Positions 1-18,429 of a stretch of DNA of 64,000 nucleotides are shown here, in pieces. The notes beneath the pieces were generated by a model. It made no database searches and was not told the origin of the DNA. It worked only from the letters and a program-made list of their open reading frames with translations. Origin of the DNA: Tetranychus cinnabarinus (lineage: Eukaryota > Arthropoda > Arachnida > Trombidiformes > Tetranychidae); the NCBI GenBank assembly GCA_022266195.1, contig WHVY01000002.1, positions 4,355,001 through 4,419,000 on the forward strand, read 5' to 3'. Position 1 is the stretch's first letter, and each line of letters opens with the position of its first letter. The position numbers and the translations under genes were made by a program.

Positions 1-322
1 ACTACACTCGAAATATTGAGGCTCAAAGTTTATAGCTATTAATAGCTAATAAATGCCAAAATAAAGAGAACAGTTCCCTGAAAAATGTGGCTTGAAAATC
101 CGAAAAGTTAAAGAATTCATTTTGTTTAGCACAAAACAAAAATTTTTAATGATTTATTATAATTTGTGACTTCTCATGATTGTTGGAATGCTTATTAAAT
201 ATCAAGAGTTACATAGTTGCAAAAAATTACAATGACTTTTCAAATTACAAATTTTTAAATAATTGAAACGGATTATATTATAAATTATCATCCAAGTTAC
301 TGAAGATTTCATTGTTTTGTAT

Positions 323-3151
323 TTAGATATAAAACATACTAGATCTAGCGTAATCAGCATTAATATTTGAGAACTCAGAATTCAATTCTCTGGCAATTTT
401 TTCTTCTGCCTCAAATCGCTCTTCGGGTTTTAATCCTCTGAGATCACATTTTAAATCTTTGCTGCAGATCCATTGTCGCACTTTGAAGGCGAGATTATGG
501 GCGTGCATCACCGGAGCTGGAGCCGATGTTGAGGAAGTGGATCGTTCAAATATATGACACAAATAATAACTAATCTTAGACATTTCGTCTATTGTCAAAT
601 TGTTATCATCGTGAAGCATATAATAATGACATGGACGTGATGTACCCTTAATACCTTTGTGGCCATACTGGAAGTAGTCGAAGTCTGATGGATGAGTGAT
701 AATTCTGTCAATTGTTGTTCCTGGTGGAACGTTGTTCATAACTGCATCCTCTGGGTCTATTGGTCTAGTTCGAGTAAGGATACGTTTGCTGATAACAACA
801 GCAGTAACTTTGGGTTTATATTTATTACCAAAAGGATTCTTTAAATGAATGACTTCTTCATTCAAAATTTGTCTGTACTGTCCATCAGAGACTCCATCTC
901 TTAAATACAAAATTGTATCAGGAAACGAATCATTCACTTTTCTGAAATTTGTTAGATGCTCCTGGGTCATAGATTTAAAATCTTTGATGACTTCAACGAT
1001 TCTCTTTCCATCTTTACCATCTTTTTTAGGTTGAACACGAACTGATGGATAAAACATTGTATGATTTGCATCATAAGTTGAAACCGAAGCAGCTACTGAT
1101 GATTGAAGCTCATCTCCGGTACCTGGATGGGTGACATCAGCTCCAATGATCATTATCTTATTATTTCTCTTGAACTGAAGAAGAGGTGGTTTGATACTCT
1201 CTTTGAGAATTACATTGATGCCACCAAGTTTCTTATTAACTTTAGCTAAAATGTTAGCTATGGTCTGTACTTTAGGAATTTGCACACTCTGCAGAGTTAC
1301 ACCTTGGGTTGGGAAATTCAGAATTGTATCAGCTATTCTTTTGGTCAAATTATAAATTGCTTTATTAGATTTATCTTTAATGTCTGGAAAGAAGCACAAC
1401 GCAAAAGCGCATCCATCCTTTTTCATTTCTGTTAGCGCACCCATGATGTTATTGGCTGTTTCTTTTTTCGTTTTTTCCATACAATTCATTAAATCTCTGA
1501 CAAATGGTTTTTTATCTGGACTTGGGGTCATTCCCATTTCAAATGCTTTTTTGGTAAACGCTATGCAAAAAGGTTTACCTTCTTGCGGGGAAGCACAGAA
1601 ATTCAGAACTCCAAATTTGTCAAAAGTTTTTCTCCTGAAGAAACTTTTGTCTTGAAGGTTCCATGCACCATTCTTTGGTGTGAATTCTTCTCCGTGGTAT
1701 GAAAGTCTTGGTGCATTCAGAACTATTCCTTCGACTCCAATTGGTGAGACGTTGATGCCCAACTTGAAATCTTTAAGATCTTCATTGACTAGACCACGAA
1801 TCTGTGCATGTGCTTGTAATAAACACGTAAACCTTTCATCAGGTTCAGTAGCGGTAAGTTTGATCATTTCAGCCTTTTCTTGTGCACTTAGAGGTCTTTT
1901 AATACTTTGTGATGATTGATTCGGTTCAATTTTACACACTTCTATTGGGATTTTGGAGTTGTTACGTGTAATTAAACAAGGTAGATTAGGGTATTTCAAG
2001 ACTATCCCATATGTTTCTTGGAAATAATCGGCCACAGTAACCTCTCGCTCGATTCCATCTTTCTTTAAAATGAATGTGTCTCTATTAGCTGCCTTTTCAG
2101 CAATAGTTCGCACAACATATTTTTTTGGAGAATTAAGATGATCTGTCGAAATTTTAACATTAGCAAAAGCACTTTTGAGGGCTTTTATATGCGCTGGATT
2201 GGGTATAAAAGTAGACAGAGATCCTCCTCGGAGATCAATTATAGATTTTACAAAATCTAAACCATTACTAGACTTGAGGAATGCGGCAGATGCTCTATCG
2301 ACTACCAATGTCAAACCGATCTCTGAAAATCGAAGAGATTTTCTATGACCCAAAGCTAATTCCATCCAATTCGACAGATAATATCTCTCTCCATTAATCG
2401 GAAACACGGCGAGACGACCCAAAGCTATCATACTGTATCTTGAAGGGAACTTCAAAATAATGTGAAGGGCCTGAATGGCGTCTTGGAGAGATTCCCGTTT
2501 AATAACATCGGTCTTCGATCCAGAATAATATTCTTCTATTGATGTTAAAGAAATGACTTTACCACCATTAAAATTGACGATAAAATTCTTTCGATCTTTA
2601 CCTTCCAATTCAACGTCTGTGACAGGAAGATCGCTTAACTCCGACTCAAGCTCATATGGTAAATACACGTTTGCCTTACCATCATACCCGACTGATGAAC
2701 TCGTGAAATACTGTGGGTATTGCGCCATAACTGCGTCGAATAACTTGTAACGTTCATAACTGTTTAGCTTTTGTTCTTTTGGTTCTTCACCATCTTTACC
2801 ATAACATAACCATGAAAAGTCATAATGATAAATTTGAACATCTGGTGAATATTGGAACGAAAAATGATTCGTCATTAATTTGATTTTACGACCAAACTTG
2901 TCAGACAAATGTCCTTTCCTTTTCACAAATTCAGGAACTTCTAATCCAATTTGAGACTCTTCATAGTCATAGTCCCATTGAACATTTTGGCTGTTGACCA
3001 AATTATTATCAACCATATTACGCCTTCTGTTATTATCACCACCTTGGCGAGATCCGCCACGATAGCCAGTGTTTCCATCATAACGCCGTCCAGCACTATT
3101 GCCATTGTAGCCTCGACCTCTTCCTCGAGAGTTATAAGGTCGCGAACTCAT
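323..3151 (-). CDS. AGO: Argonaute protein (AGO clade), intronless
   Basis: 942 residues in one exon. Argonautes bind small RNAs and silence complementary transcripts. The N-terminus is Arg/Gly-rich (RGRGRGY and RGG-type repeats, residues 1-45), a typical arginine-methylation region. An N/linker region follows, then a PAZ-like region (about 270-405), a MID region (about 560-665) and PIWI (about 665-942). The slicer tetrad DEDH appears complete: D672 in GADVTHP, E720 in RIVEVIKDF, D752 in RDGVSDGQ and H885 in HAHNLAFKVR. The APAP..HAHNLAF segment and THPG motif resemble AGO rather than Piwi proteins (inference). Length is slightly above the usual ~850-900 because of the RGG head. On the minus strand, CAG|GTGAGT near 3570 and TTTTAG near 3209 could define a 5'UTR intron. 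Family assignment is very secure; orthology within the multi-copy arthropod AGO set is not. Confidence 0.95.
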   Translation of the reverse strand: MSSRPYNSRGRGRGYNGNSAGRRYDGNTGYRGGSRQGGDNNRRRNMVDNNLVNSQNVQWDYDYEESQIGLEVPEFVKRKGHLSDKFGRKIKLMTNHFSFQYSPDVQIYHYDFSWLCYGKDGEEPKEQKLNSYERYKLFDAVMAQYPQYFTSSSVGYDGKANVYLPYELESELSDLPVTDVELEGKDRKNFIVNFNGGKVISLTSIEEYYSGSKTDVIKRESLQDAIQALHIILKFPSRYSMIALGRLAVFPINGERYYLSNWMELALGHRKSLRFSEIGLTLVVDRASAAFLKSSNGLDFVKSIIDLRGGSLSTFIPNPAHIKALKSAFANVKISTDHLNSPKKYVVRTIAEKAANRDTFILKKDGIEREVTVADYFQETYGIVLKYPNLPCLITRNNSKIPIEVCKIEPNQSSQSIKRPLSAQEKAEMIKLTATEPDERFTCLLQAHAQIRGLVNEDLKDFKLGINVSPIGVEGIVLNAPRLSYHGEEFTPKNGAWNLQDKSFFRRKTFDKFGVLNFCASPQEGKPFCIAFTKKAFEMGMTPSPDKKPFVRDLMNCMEKTKKETANNIMGALTEMKKDGCAFALCFFPDIKDKSNKAIYNLTKRIADTILNFPTQGVTLQSVQIPKVQTIANILAKVNKKLGGINVILKESIKPPLLQFKRNNKIMIIGADVTHPGTGDELQSSVAASVSTYDANHTMFYPSVRVQPKKDGKDGKRIVEVIKDFKSMTQEHLTNFRKVNDSFPDTILYLRDGVSDGQYRQILNEEVIHLKNPFGNKYKPKVTAVVISKRILTRTRPIDPEDAVMNNVPPGTTIDRIITHPSDFDYFQYGHKGIKGTSRPCHYYMLHDDNNLTIDEMSKISYYLCHIFERSTSSTSAPAPVMHAHNLAFKVRQWICSKDLKCDLRGLKPEERFEAEEKIARELNSEFSNINADYARSSMFYI

Positions 3152-6100
3152 CTTTTGCCGCCGAAGAAAGGATCAACACAAATGTAAAATATCCAAAAGT
3201 AAATTCTAAAATGTAGATAACTGTGGAACAAAAGACGTAGAAATTTTTTAGTCTCACAAATCAATAAAATAATAAAACTTGTAAATAACACAAAAATATT
3301 AAAAATAAACAAAAGAAAAATAAACTGAGCAAAATTAGGTTAAAAGACAATAAAAATTGATAAAATTGTAAATGAAATATCTTCACATGAAGAAAGAAAG
3401 CGATGAAATGCCAATAATGAAAAACAAAACTGGCTTTATATAAGGAACTGTTGAGTCCACCCCTTTTCATGATCTTTCGATGATTCGTAGACATATTTAT
3501 CACTAGCATGATTCATTAGAATTTGAGATAAATTTGAAAGAGCAAAAGTAGTAGCAGATGAATGGAAACTCACCTGTTTTAATGGATCACACTCAGGGAC
3601 AGTCTAAGTTAGCCCAAATTGACCAGAATAACAAATCCAAGTAGATGAAACCGAGACCAAAGATGGAAATAAACAAACATTCAGTTCAAGAACTGTAGGG
3701 GTTATGAAAGAAACAATCCAGACACAAGGATACTAATAATATTCAAGCATGACGCAATGTACTGGAACCTTCGCATCATATTTCTTACCAGAAAAAAGCT
3801 TTGCCATAGGTTTTAGCTTTAGCTTTATTAATAACATGTTTGCGCTATTAACTCCTTATCTCTGAAACCTAATACATGTCTTATTTACTGTTTTGTTAAC
3901 GGTTTTACGTTTATAATTGTATTTTGGTTTTTACCAAACGATTTTGAAGATGTAATTAAAAACAATCAGTTGAACTAACAAAGATATAAATTGTAAGATG
4001 TTTCAGATTTTCAAACTTTGATATGAGTATTTATTCCCATATCGATATTTTTCATATCGATTTATCAAGATATTTTATAATGTATGGAGAAGCTGCAACT
4101 GTCGGATCTGATTAACGATCACTAGTACCGTATATTAACATGTTTAGCCTTAATTTTGTCATGTTTTCATTAATAATTTCATTAATAACAGAAAACGATC
4201 TTTGACTTAAGATTAAGTGATCACAAAAATGATTTTAAAATTTAATATTAAAAATCCATTTCTGGTTCCTGGTTTTCAATTGAGCCAGAAATGGCTTTTT
4301 ACTACTACTAGTGTTTCGTTTCCCTTATACGATATCTTAGCCGATATTTACAACTGGTCTCTCTAATGTCAATTTTCATGACTTATCAGAAAGTAAACTG
4401 GTTTTGAAGCAAAATTTTTCGTTGCTTTACTAATACAATATTTTGATTTACGAACAAGTCATTCACTTTTAGCGAGGATGATGAAGGATGAGCTAAAACT
4501 CATTGGTCAATATGATCGGAGACTTTTTACGAAGAAAAATGAAAATGGATAACCATTTACCTTCATTAATAAAACATTCACCTGACAACAAATCAAAAAG
4601 CTATAACATTTGCATGATTTAGAATCCCTTGGTATTTTAAAAAATTTAGTCCATAGTAAAATTAATGAAATTTAGTAATAACTTTCTTCAATATAAGTCT
4701 AATTTCGGACATTTAATTTGCAAAAGACAAAGAGTTATCTAATCAATATGAACAAACCCAAACTTGTTTCAGCGTCTTAGGAGATACTTGCGAAAGCAAT
4801 TGTTTCAGAATTGAAAATGTTTTTTGACTTTATTGAGGCCAACCCTGAACGAATATCAACTAAATGTTAAACAGTTTTCTAGCAATGTTTTACCAAAGAG
4901 TAATAGTTATACTCTTTGGTTTTTACTGAATACTTATCTACCTCAAGGTAAGATACATTTGTAGTATTAATTTTTTGTCATCTAATGAAATAAATTGCTC
5001 ATCATTTATCACTCTTTTCAGGATGGAATACAATCATCTAATACTGGTTAAACTAACAATTACTGATCTAAGGTAAATCATAACTCGTTTTCATAAACTT
5101 CTGGTATTGTAACTCCATTTTAATTGTTTTAAAAAGAGTATTGCAGGTGAGTCTACCTAATTTATCACCAATTGTCACATTTATCTTGTTCACTTCGAAT
5201 TAACATTTTGTTTTAACTTTACTTTTTTCTAGCTTATTTTGTTCACAAAGGAACCATTGTTTTGTTCAACAATCATCAACTTTTCGTCAATTTTATACCG
5301 ATTCAGATGAATTTCAACCAACTCGATTCCTTAGCCATTCATGTAATAACAACTCTCAAAGTAAATGGCGAAACCAGAAGTATTTGTACTTTTCTCAATG
5401 GGTCAATGTTCATGTCTTGTAACTCAATACATTTGTTGATTTGCCAATATTTTACTGTGATACAAAATTGAAACAATCAAGATCATATGAGAGGCGGAAT
5501 GAAATAGGATACATTTTTTATTCTTAAGATTTCATGATGAGGTTTAAATGTTACTCCTGTCCAATTTGATTGCCATAGATTGTAAATTAAGAGCAAAGTA
5601 GCCACTTAAAGATGTTAACTTCACAAGATTTGCTTGTGAGTCTTTTTATGCTAATAATCATGTCTTGGGAAAATGTGAAAGTTAATAATGCGTTCATGTA
5701 ACCAACCTTTTGGGTTAGTGTCACCTGACCCTCTTATAACCAGTTACCAGTAACCAGGGTCTACAGGATGCTTGGGAACTAGTGAGAGTGACAATCAGTT
5801 GTCCATTTTTGACGCCTTTAAGGTTTGAATGTTTGACAAACTAGTCTAGAGTTTGGAGCGATCTTGAACTCAAAAATAGTCAATTTTTCCGGTGAAAAAA
5901 TTGACCTCGCTCTACAAAATCGTTGATTTATGAAGTGAATGTACCATTCTTGATGATCAACTTATACAAATTAATACAATGGGAAAAGGTGAAATATACT
6001 TGTTAAGTATAATTGTTTGAGACTTGTCATACTAATTCAATTCAATCTGATAAATTATACTTTTAATGTGCTCATTTCAAGCTGAATACAAGTTTAATCC

Positions 6101-7525
6101 AGAGATGACACAGTTAATATAACTTATAATTCATTTTTTGTCAACATAACCTAATGATTTTCAATAACATTGTTGAATTAGCCGCCTCTAATAGAGATAA
6201 GGGAGGAAAGATGATAAGTGGAAGAGCTTGAAAGACAGAAATGAAAGAGAGGATAAAGATTGAGGTGGATTTCAATGAATCAATTATTCAGCTGTTCCCT
6301 AGTAAATATTATTTTTAGATTGTTAAGCCTTTACCAGCGTAAATCAACTTCAAGATCAAATGATTTCTTTTAAATACTGTTAACTTAAAACCAGTTTCTT
6401 TATGTTGTTGTGTTATTTTGGGTAACTTGCCTTCACAATGATGAATAAACCAGAAAATATTCACATTGGTACCAGTTTTTTTTTACCAACTTTTGTTATA
6501 AAAATATTCCTCAAGTTGACCCAACTTGCATCTCATAATTTTGTCAACCAATCAATGTGATCACTGAGTCATAACGGGGCATCAACTTCAGTCGACTGGA
6601 TGGGCTAAGTCGTAACTCCAGTCGGTAATACATGAAGCTCCTGGTTACAGTCTCATCGACTCACTGACTTCGGTATCTAATTCAGTGGTGCAATGAAGAG
6701 AAGCAAAAGAAAGAGAAGAGAGAGAGAAGGGGGAAAAGAAAAGAGAGAAAGAAAAAAATGTAAACAAAAAAAAAAGATTTCAAATGAAAAACTGGTTTAA
6801 ACCGTTTGCTATTCCACCTTGTAAGGTACAGGGTGATGAAAAGGTTCGCTTAGATAGGTGTGAGTTAATGCGCAATCAACATATGATGTGCTAACCCTTT
6901 TAGAGCAGCTACTCTTGATACGCGTCCAGTGCGCACTGAATGAGTGCCTTTTCCCCGACTGTCAACTATTTTCAACACCCTGTACTTTCACCATTTTCTT
7001 GCCCTTCTTTCCCATTCAACCCCTCTTTTCCTCTTCATTCCCTCCCTTTTTGTCTTCTCTTTCTTTTTCTTTCTTTATCTTTCTCTCTTTCTTTCCCTCT
7101 TACCTCACTCTGTCTCTCTCTCCTTGTCTCTCCTGGTTTCTCTCACCTTTTCAAAGTTTCTTTCTGTAGCATTTCCTGCGTTTTGACTACTCAATGTAGC
7201 GTTGTTAGGTAGTTGTTGTTCAACATAACGTTAAAGCCTTACCTTTTCTTATGTTTCATTAGTTCTGTTAGCCATCATCATCATAGTTGTTTTTTTAATT
7301 AGTATTTCAATTTTAACTTGTGCCTTGTCTTGACCATTCACTGGTTTTAATTTAAGTACCAATCTTGATGGACCCTTAAGTCATTTATTTATACCTTAAA
7401 AAATTCTTTCTTCCTTCAATCTTTCTTTTTTGTTCTCCTTTTTTTTGCTGTTCCTGTTAAATTTTAACCTTGTTACATTAGATGTTTATTATATTGAATG
7501 TATTTACTAACTGTGTTTAATTGTT
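3152..7525. other. Intergenic region between Argonaute and the Rab11-FIP gene
   Basis: No convincing coding region. It should hold the divergent 5' regions of both neighbours, including the possible 5'UTR exon of Argonaute upstream of ~3573. A stretch rich in GTCGA/AGTCG words lies at about 6585-6680 and ends in CGGTATCTA, which resembles the end of the hAT-like MITE at 35.9 kb; no matching left end was found. Purine and pyrimidine tracts are listed separately. Confidence 0.6.
6705..7150. repeat. Polypurine tract followed by a long pyrimidine-rich tract
   Basis: Positions 6705-6758 are an uninterrupted 54-base purine run on the + strand. About 230 bp downstream, roughly 6990-7150 is dominated by C/T (CTTTCTTTCT-type sequence). 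The open frames across the pyrimidine tract are low-complexity artefacts rich in F, L, S and P. The pair lies 0.4-0.8 kb upstream of the Rab11-FIP start codon. Confidence 0.7.
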
Positions 7526-10500
7526 ATGGGTCCCAATAACGTTACAGTGGAAAGAAATGCTTCATCCAAAAGTGAACGGATCTTCACCAGTAACTCTTTA
7601 GATCAAAGTTCATCTTCACAATCAAGTTCACCATCTTCGGGTTACCTTTCTTACCATTGTGATGACCTGGTCAATGATCAAAACAGTCTAGAAGATAATT
7701 TATATCATCAATTAAATGAAAAGATTGAAATTCTACAACAGCAGATAACTATTTTAGAAGAAAATCAGTCTCTCAACGATGAAAAGTATCGCCGAGTCAA
7801 ACAAGATAATAATAGTCTATTAAACAAAATTCACGCTCTAGAAGACCAATTGAGAGACTTGGAAGTACAAGGTGAAGAGTGGCGCAGAGAAGAGGAGAAA
7901 ATGTTGAAGACCGCTATGGCTCGACAAGATCGAGAAAAAAGTGACCAATGTGATCAACTAAAAGCTCAAATATATAGTTTACAACGAGAATTACTGGAAG
8001 TACGAAGTGATACGTTGAAACATCTGACTCTGGTGGAGAAGCTGAAAGAGGAGAAACGCCATTTAAAGGAGCAACTAAAATGTAAAGATGATGAGTTGGA
8101 GGAATTAAAAAGTGACCTTATTAAATCGCGGGATATGAACAAAAGGTTAAAAGACGAAGAGAAGGTTAATTTAAAAATGATTGAAGTACTCAGTTTGGAA
8201 CTGGAAGAGACAAGATGTCAACAACAACAGAACCAACAGCATTCACAATTTCAAGCCAATGATTTAACAAATAAACGTAAATTAAGTGGTGGTGTTGGCG
8301 GATTAGGTGAAACCAAAGAGGTTAAATTATTTTTGGAGTTTAAGGAGGAAGTAAAAAAATTGAAAGAAGAGAATAGAAACCTGAGAGAAGCCAATGAAGA
8401 ATTGGAAGCTCAAATCTTGGCGAATCATCTTGAGGAAGGAAGATCATTGTTGAGAGAAGAAGAAGCTGCATCATCTTTAGCCGAAGAACTGAATAACCTT
8501 TCTTTAGAACCGGTATGTGTTATTATTAAATTCATTTTTCTATTACATTTTTCTCCATCAACATTCACCATCATCATTGTTATTTGTACAATTCCATCAG
8601 ATTGAACCCAATCCATCTCCAGCCTTGTTAACTCTATCAAACTCTCATCAGTTTACTTCATTTTATTCTTAGTCTGAGAGTTCATTTCTATCGATTGTAT
8701 TATTGTCTGTTACAAAGAAATTGTAATTAGTGAAAGTCTTTAGCCAAGATGAGGCAAAAACGTCACTTTTGTTTTTATACCTTATATCCAACAAAAAGCC
8801 GGAGTTGATCGCTACTCTTTTTTTCATGAACTCCTGTTGATCTATTATTTCTGCAAAAATCAATTAATTTCACCACCAATCAATGGAATTGTTGATCTAA
8901 TCTTGTTTTCTTCATTTGGTGTGTCTTTGATTATATCTTTCAATTTAACTTAATTGTTTAAATGTGACTCTTTTTCATTTCCATCCAATCCATTTTCACT
9001 CTGAAAAAAAACCAGGACAGTTGCCTAGTGTTTCAAGTGGCATTTCAGTTTGCTATCAAAATTGATTTTGACAATCAATAAAATACGGACTGAATCGTAA
9101 TGAGAAAATTAGTTATTAAATGAAATTAAACACTCCACTGGTAATAACAATCAGGTTGCCAGTTTTAAATCCGTTTTTTTCACACTCATTACTAAACGTC
9201 GATTGAATTGTTAAACATATTGTTCAAAACTAACCAAATAATATTGCAAACTTTAAATTAGGTTAATAGAGTTGCATCATGATTAGTGTGAAATAAGTGA
9301 CTATTTTGCTGGTAAATGGTGATGAAGTTGATGGTGATTGTGCCGGCGATTGTTAACCTGATAATAATTTAGTCTGCATCTGAGTCTAACAATAGCTTCA
9401 CAATGAGGCATTAACAGGTAAAATAACTGACCAAATTTCAATGTTGATGATTTATGATTCACTTTATGATATATTATATATAAATTGTTACTTCGTCATT
9501 AAATATCAAGTCAATAAACTACGATTGAATCATAATTGCTCCAACTAATCCAACAGTGATTAAATCTATGAGTAAATATCACTTAAAAAAAGCTGTTAAT
9601 CATCTTGATTTACTTAACTTTGCCCTTCAAGTAGGAAATCAATTTGACTTTGCTTTCTTGTTTTAAATTACATTGAAGCTGCATTATACACTTCAAATAT
9701 TTGATCAGTTTTTTTTATTGTTGTCAGCTTTAATTGATCAATTTTACTTTCCTTCATCAATCAGACCATTTAAATAATAGACTAATCAACTGCAGTTACA
9801 GGCAACATTTCAATCTGACAAAACTGAAGGTAATGATGTAAATTATGAGAGTTATCAGGTTTAAATTATTTGAATGTTTTATTTTTTGCTGTTCATTTCA
9901 ACTGTCATTATTTATACAAATTTGTCCTGCAAAATAGCGATAATAAACCCCTTTAATGATGATAATGATGGTATGATTATGTTGACTTATGCTGTTTCTG
10001 TTGCCATCCAGATCATGAATCTTATATATCATGAAATGTTGATCTATCTCACGAATCATCATCTCAAAGTCAGACACAATTATATAAAGGTGATAATTTA
10101 ATGAGCAATTGAAAAAAAGAGTTCATGTTGATGATGGTTAAGAAGAAGCAACAAAAAAAACTGAAAGATGATGAAGTTTATTAGGCCACAATCAGAGGTG
10201 ATGAACAAAAAAAAAGTTCAACTTTTCAGTCAGATTTGACCATTCATTTGGAACGATTCTGACATTGGCTAGAAATTCAATTGATCGTGTTTGTTTGTTT
10301 TCATTCAACTTTCAATTGACTGTAAAAAAGCTCTTCCAAACCAAATCAAACAAATTCCATCAACATTTTTTCACTCTTTATTTTATCAATTCCAGTTTAT
10401 CATTGTCAATGTTTCATTGTTACAATTGAACAACATCTCAATCGTCATTCATTTCAATATCAACTTTTTTTACATCGCTCATTGTAATTTTGTTTGTACA

Positions 10501-11090
10501 TCTTCAAGCCTTTTCTGGTAAAACCAAGTTCCAACAATTAACCACAATTAGTTTCTCTATTTAGGGTAATTCTCAGTGAAATTTGTCTCAAATAAATTGT
10601 CAACTTATCATGATTGCTTATACAACTATAAATGTAATTGAACTGAAATAAACAATTATGGCTTCTCTGGTTCATTTTGATGGATTTAATTTTGATAACA
10701 ATGGTGATTAAGAGTGAAGAAACTATACAATCTAAATCAAGTGAATTGATTCATTATTCAATTGCGATTTACAAATGATTTATTCATCAATTGTAATCTT
10801 TGTCAGCTACTTATTTTTGATTGACTCGTTAAAAACTCATTTCATTTTCAGACTTTCATTTCAATTTGTGATTCTCATTGCATTTTTAAATTATTTTCAT
10901 TCCATTCATTCAATTGCAATTTAAAATTAACATTTATAATTAACACTTTTCTTTTCTTCATCTTTTACAGTTACGAATTGCTCTGAGGGAACAAAAGGAG
11001 TGTAACAAGAAACTTCGTGCCTACATTGATGGCATTTTACTGAATATTGTTGAAAATTATCCTCAATTATTGGAAGTCAAGAAAAAATGA
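7526..11090 (+). CDS. nuf: Rab11 family-interacting protein, class II (FIP3/4, nuclear fallout-like)
   Basis: Two exons in phase: 7526-8512 (donor GTATGT) and 10971-11090 (acceptor TTTTACAG), giving 368 residues with a 2.46-kb intron. An in-frame TAA about 20 bases upstream supports the ATG at 7526. The first ~50 residues are Ser-rich; residues about 60-325 are nearly continuous heptad coiled coil. The short second exon encodes the diagnostic C-terminus, with [19 protein letters not shown] matching the Rab11-binding domain (consensus YID-LL--I-E--P-IL). Such proteins link Rab11 recycling endosomes to motors and to the cleavage furrow. No C2 domain is seen, and no EF-hands as in vertebrate FIP3/4, so it resembles the shorter fly nuf. 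Extra 5' coding exons are unlikely but not excluded. The intron shows no coding signal. Confidence 0.88.
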
Positions 11091-12277
11091 TCATCAACTG
11101 GAATCTTCATTATTTTTATATGATAATTATAAATGATCAAATCTAATCGCAGTTACAATCTTGCTCCAAATTGTTAGTCAAATCATGATTTGGATTTCTT
11201 GTCACTAGAAAAGCAAACAAAGTAAACTCAAATTGCTGAGAGAAACAACTAAATTATAAGTCATCCATTTTTGTATCAAATATTGTACTCTTGTAAACTG
11301 GTCTTCATCGATTAGTTTTATCAAATGATACAAATTATCCAACATTTTGTCAAATTACAATTGTCATAATTATCTTTGACAATGATTTACCTTTTTTCCC
11401 TTTGCCAATTTGTATATTTGATATAAAAAAACCAAAGTATCCATTTGATTGGCAATTTATGTACCATTGTTCAATATAATTGTCTTTCAATGGATTGTTT
11501 TTGCTTACTTCACTAAAATGAATTGAAATGATGAATGTATACAAAATACATTGGTTGATTGATTCTCTGATCAAAAACATCTGTAAATCTGTCATTTTAT
11601 TTTGCACTGTAAACGTATTTAACTAATTAATTGAACCAGTTTTGGTGTCAACTTGAATTTGATCTACTTTTTTCGTTTTTCACCTTTGAGAATGAATTTA
11701 CTTTGTTTGGTTGTAAATTGACTTGAACCAAATTTGAATATTATCACGATTGTAAAACTGATTACAATAACGAGCTCAGACAAAAAATGTATTATACATG
11801 AAAATCATACAAATTTGTAATTTTTTTGCTACATCTAATCAGCTCTACATAAACGAAACTCACGCCGTACAATTAATTACACGTTAATTGTGCTGTACAA
11901 CAAAACCATCTACAAACACAATTCTATGTCACTTTAATTCTCAATTAATTCATCCATATCAAACCTAATATACACATGTATTTATAATTACAACAAATGT
12001 CTCTCTCCCTTGATATTTTTATATCCTTTTGATTGATTGTAATGGGAGGAATCTTATCATTTATAAAATGTCTATTGTACTTTGATATTATATTATAATA
12101 GTTGCTTTTTAATTGAACTATTTTGGGTCTTCAATACTGGTTCGACAATTGCGCCAATCTTTTGAATCAAGTCCAATCCGTGATAAAATGTATTTGACCA
12201 TACAGATAGCAAAATAAGGTGTTTGGTAATTGTGAAAAAATTGATTGTAAAAAAATTCAGTTCATTGAAACGATTGA
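11091..12277. other. Convergent intergenic region, no gene seen
   Basis: Lies between the 3' ends of the Rab11-FIP gene (+) and GALT (-). AT-rich with only short chance open frames; presumably both 3'UTRs. Confidence 0.6.
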
Positions 12278-13539
<1,262 letters not shown>

Positions 13540-13924
13540 ACCTGACTAGCAAATTAAAATTGTTATATTTATCTTTACTAACACGGTTAAGTAGTAATTA
13601 GGTAAATAACAATTAAAAAGGAAAGTAGTTGGCAAGGAAATTATGAATGTCAAGTGATTAGTTGATGATCAGCTGATAATCAGCAAACGATTGATCGATG
13701 GTATTTTTTAATCATATTCAATCAGATATCAATAACTAATAATGTTTACACTAGAAGACGAACGAGAGGAAAATCGAATGAGTGTAAGGAAATTGTCGAA
13801 AAAATTGACATTAATTTTTGGCATGTTACAAAGATAGAAAGATGAGGTTGCTTTGTGTCGTTTGATAGGTTGTGAGCTTAAGTTACATAGTCAATGAAAT
13901 TCATAAGTTGATATTCAAATAATG

Positions 13925-18429
<4,505 letters not shown>

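Noticed and set aside
5262..5471. 69-codon frame with an ATG
   Set aside because: No recognisable features or splice context; chance frame in intergenic DNA.
6888..7212. Three overlapping open frames of 80-93 codons
   Set aside because: All read through the CT-rich tract and give F/L/S/P low-complexity products.
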